From the NCBI GenBank assembly GCA_026390535.1, contig JAPLFT010000325.1:1-5305 (forward strand): a DNA stretch of 5,305 nucleotides, read 5' to 3'. The stretch comes from Pseudomonadota bacterium. GTDB taxonomy: Bacteria > Bdellovibrionota > JAFGOL01. This document shows positions 4,061 to 5,305 of this stretch, in pieces (the stretch's first letter is position 1; each line of letters opens with the position of its first letter). The position numbers and the translations under genes are program-made. Below the pieces are notes generated by a model. That model saw only the letters and a program-made list of their open reading frames with translations, had not been told where the DNA came from and did not search any database.

Positions 4061-4459
4061 ATGGCAATACTCGATGAATTAAAATCAATAGGTAAGACAC
4101 TACGTGAGGTGGATAAAATTCCACAATACGAACAGATCTTGGACGTGATGGAAAAACTGATTGAAATGCAAAAGCGTATCTCAGATTTAGAATTAGATAA
4201 CAAGGATCTAAAAGATAAACTACAGACCAAAGATTCACTTGTACATGAAAATAATGCCTACTGGATAAATAAAGATGGTCAGAAAGACGGACCATTTTGT
4301 ACATGTTGTTGGGACGATCACCAAAAGACAATAAGAGTGCAACCGGCAGGAAATCCAGCTTTCTGTACCTGTCCAAAGTGTAAAAACACAGTAAAGGTTT
4401 ATCCGGATCGAGATAACCCACCCCACGCTACTCAATTTAGATCGACATCGTTTCAATAA
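4061..4459 (+). CDS. Coiled-coil protein with C-terminal zinc-binding domain
   Basis: The 132-residue protein has two parts. Residues about 5-62 are strongly charged and helical with a heptad-like pattern in the segment IEMQKRISDLELDNKDLKDK (34-53), a likely coiled coil that would dimerise the protein. The C-terminal part begins AYWINKDGQKDGPFC (66-80) and carries Cys80 and Cys83, then Cys104 and Cys107 with extra cysteines at 82 and 102: a two-CxxC treble-clef or ribbon-like zinc site. I have seen the coiled coil plus YW-x-x-x-D-G-x-x-D-GPFC-x-x-CWD pattern in uncharacterised, scattered bacterial and phage-associated proteins. It is a likely adaptor or sensor, without visible catalytic residues. 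It starts 5 nt after the zinc-ribbon gene and ends 5 nt before the MazG-like gene. Confidence 0.78.
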   Translation: MAILDELKSIGKTLREVDKIPQYEQILDVMEKLIEMQKRISDLELDNKDLKDKLQTKDSLVHENNAYWINKDGQKDGPFCTCCWDDHQKTIRVQPAGNPAFCTCPKCKNTVKVYPDRDNPPHATQFRSTSFQ

Positions 4460-4464
4460 AATAT

Positions 4465-4836
4465 ATGAACAAAAAAGGAACTTCAGCAAGAATAAATATT
4501 GAGAATCTAACGAAAAGAATAATTTCTTTTCGTGACGCTAGAGATTGGAAGCAATTTCATAATCCAAAAGATGTTGCACTTTCTCTTGTGCTGGAAGCTG
4601 GTGAAGTTATGGAACATTTTCAATGGAAGAATAAAGAAGAGATGGAAAAATATGTAAAAGAAAATAAAGGGGCCATAGGAGAAGAATTGGCGGACGTTTT
4701 GTACTGGGTATTACTCATGAGTCATGATTTAAATATTGATGTACTCGATGCACTTGAAAAGAAGATTAAGATAAATGAGGATAAATATCCTGTCGAGAAA
4801 GCTAAAGGGAAACACACTAAATACAACAAGTTATGA
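4465..4836 (+). CDS. MazG-like nucleotide pyrophosphohydrolase (dCTPase type)
   Basis: This 123-residue protein belongs to the all-alpha MazG-like/RS21-C6 NTP pyrophosphatase group. The metal-binding pattern ExxE...ExxD is present: Glu44 and Glu47 in LVLEAGEVMEHFQW (41-54), and Glu74 and Asp77 in GEELADVLYWVL (72-83). The N-terminal RDARDWKQFHNPKDVALSL and the C-terminal KYPVEKAKGKHTKY segments are typical of small dCTP pyrophosphatases and relatives, which hydrolyse (d)NTP to (d)NMP and pyrophosphate. The length is normal for the single-domain form. Its stop codon overlaps the start of the DUF2075 gene (ATGA at 4833-4836), which implies translational coupling. In a housekeeping role it would clean the nucleotide pool; next to a nuclease-like DUF2075 protein it might instead deplete dNTPs during phage infection (inference). 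Confidence 0.9.
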   Translation: MNKKGTSARINIENLTKRIISFRDARDWKQFHNPKDVALSLVLEAGEVMEHFQWKNKEEMEKYVKENKGAIGEELADVLYWVLLMSHDLNIDVLDALEKKIKINEDKYPVEKAKGKHTKYNKL

Positions 4837-5184
4837 TTGTCTATCAATCTACAAAACTTGGATTTTTAAATGATGCTTCAAATGGTATTGAGGATGTTGT
4901 AAGAGCTAGGGTAAAAGAAAAACTAAACATTGATATTCAAGTTGGAAGTAGCGAGTATAATTCATGGAAGAATTCACTAGGAGATGCAATGTATAAGGTA
5001 ATGCAAACTGATAAAATTCCTCCAGACGATTCAGGTGTTGCTATTGAATACTCTATACCTCGAACAAAAAATAGAATCGACTTCATAATTACAGGTGAAG
5101 ATGATAGCGGTAAAGAAAAGGTAGTTATAATAGAACTAAAGCAGTGGACTGATATTCAAAAGACAGATAAAGACGCTGTAGTGC

Positions 5185-5188
5185 TTAC
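5185..5188 (+). other. Probable IS200/IS605 target tetranucleotide TTAC
   Basis: DUF2075 similarity ends at this TTAC and element-like sequence starts right after it. Elements of this family insert 3' of a short specific sequence without duplicating it; TTAC is the known target of IS608, a member of the family. The hairpin of the left end starts 15 nt further on. Confidence 0.5.
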
Positions 5189-5203
5189 TCCACCGCACCA
5201 AAG

Positions 5204-5222
5204 CCCCATGCTCTGCATGGGG
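5204..5222 (+). repeat. Subterminal hairpin of the IS left end
   Basis: CCCCATGC (5204-5211) and GCATGGGG (5215-5222) pair perfectly around TCT. The outer flanks CCGC (5192-5195) and GCGG (5229-5232) can extend the structure with internal loops. A hairpin at this distance from the cleavage point is what the IS200/IS605 transposase recognises as single-stranded DNA. Confidence 0.7.
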
Positions 5223-5268
5223 ATGGAGGCGGCCGTCCAGACGATTGGTAATTTGATACACTGAGGTA

Positions 5269-5305
5269 ATGAGATTCAGAAAGAGCAGTCATGCAATATA
5301 TAAGA
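5269..5305 (+). CDS. tnpA: IS200/IS605 transposase TnpA, N-terminal fragment (runs off the window)
   Basis: The last 37 bases encode M-R-F-R-K-S-S-H-A-I-Y-K, the highly typical beginning of TnpA (Y1, HUH-type) transposases, whose next residues usually lead into a YHxVWxTKYR segment. The catalytic HUH and Tyr residues are outside the window. GAGG (5263-5266) lies just two bases before the ATG and overlaps the stop of the truncated DUF2075 frame; it is the only Shine-Dalgarno-like start in the window, but the spacing is short. The protein would cut and rejoin single-stranded DNA at the element ends. The call rests on 12 residues plus the hairpin and gene interruption upstream. Confidence 0.75.
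   Translation, partial: MRFRKSSHAIYK

Larger units (their letters stand above)
4833..5264 (+). pseudogene. DUF2075-family protein (PD-(D/E)XK-like N terminus), truncated by IS200/IS605 insertion
   Basis: The frame begins MIVYQSTKLGFLNDA, the usual start of DUF2075 (COG3410) proteins, and continues through SWKNSLGDAMYKVM (44-57), PDDSGVAIEYSIPRTKNRIDF (64-84, written here as one continuous region) and VVIIELKQW (97-105). Glu72, Asp83, Glu101 and Lys103 fit a PD-(D/E)XK nuclease-like core. Family members then run on into a long P-loop ATPase domain, several hundred residues in all. Here similarity stops at about Leu118-Thr119, directly after a TTAC; the last 25 codons are insertion-sequence DNA, ending at a chance TGA (5262-5264). 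The ATPase part is not in this window. The gene overlaps the MazG-like gene by 4 nt and closes the operon. If a remainder exists beyond the element, it would lie outside the window; precise excision could restore the gene. Confidence 0.82.
5189..5305 (+). mobile_element. Left end of an IS200/IS605-family element (continues beyond window)
   Basis: The element is recognised from the abrupt end of DUF2075 similarity, a local rise in G+C, a subterminal hairpin, and the start of a TnpA-type transposase 80 nt in. IS200/IS605 elements have no terminal inverted repeats; their ends carry imperfect hairpins bound by the Y1 transposase. Whether a TnpB gene is also present cannot be seen because the window ends. 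Confidence 0.78.

Noticed and set aside
3996..4489. Two minus-strand open frames opposite the zinc proteins
   Set aside because: Antisense to well-supported operon genes; their hydrophobic, Tyr/Leu/Cys-rich translations are typical reverse readings of AT-rich coding DNA.

Overview
The window looks like accessory DNA from a small-genome, AT-rich bacterium, most likely a member of the Candidate Phyla Radiation (Patescibacteria). The signs are short genes packed with 5-7 nt gaps, almost no Shine-Dalgarno sequences, promoters that place the first transcribed base at or next to the start codon, and a small YGWGW/WQGW membrane protein of a type I associate with these genomes. The lineage is inferred. 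The standard genetic code fits, since TGA ends the MazG-like gene in a normal ATGA overlap.

Layout. (1) 1-256 has no convincing gene; its first ~115 bases are GC-rich, contain large hairpins and look foreign. (2) 257-1844 is a plus-strand metalloid-type operon: a perfect 14-2-14 palindromic operator, an ArsR/SmtB repressor, a TM0996-type small thioredoxin with a Cys-rich tail, and an ArsP/DUF318 permease. The likely logic is metal or metalloid sensing, thiol handling and export. (3) 1868-2628 is a minus-strand pair: an SRPBCC-fold protein followed by a two-helix membrane protein whose only visible start is ATA. (4) 2629-2931 is a divergent regulatory region with a possible small RNA and several inverted repeats. 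(5) 2932-3717 is a NYN-domain (PIN-like) nuclease gene with its own strong terminator. (6) 3718-3866 is an intergenic stretch with a perfect DnaA-box 9-mer, a hairpin and a promoter. (7) 3867-5188 is a tight four-gene operon: a tiny zinc-ribbon protein, a coiled-coil/zinc protein, a MazG-like dNTP pyrophosphohydrolase, and the N-terminal PD-(D/E)XK-like part of a DUF2075 protein. (8) From 5189 to the right edge lies the left end of an IS200/IS605 element, inserted just after a TTAC and cutting the DUF2075 gene; its TnpA begins at 5269.

The most interesting points are the zinc-ribbon/MazG/DUF2075 cassette, which may be a defence or nucleotide-stress operon disrupted by the insertion sequence; the repeated leaderless promoter design; the ATA start; and the palindrome-rich control region in front of the NYN gene. 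All family calls come from reading motifs, without database searches.
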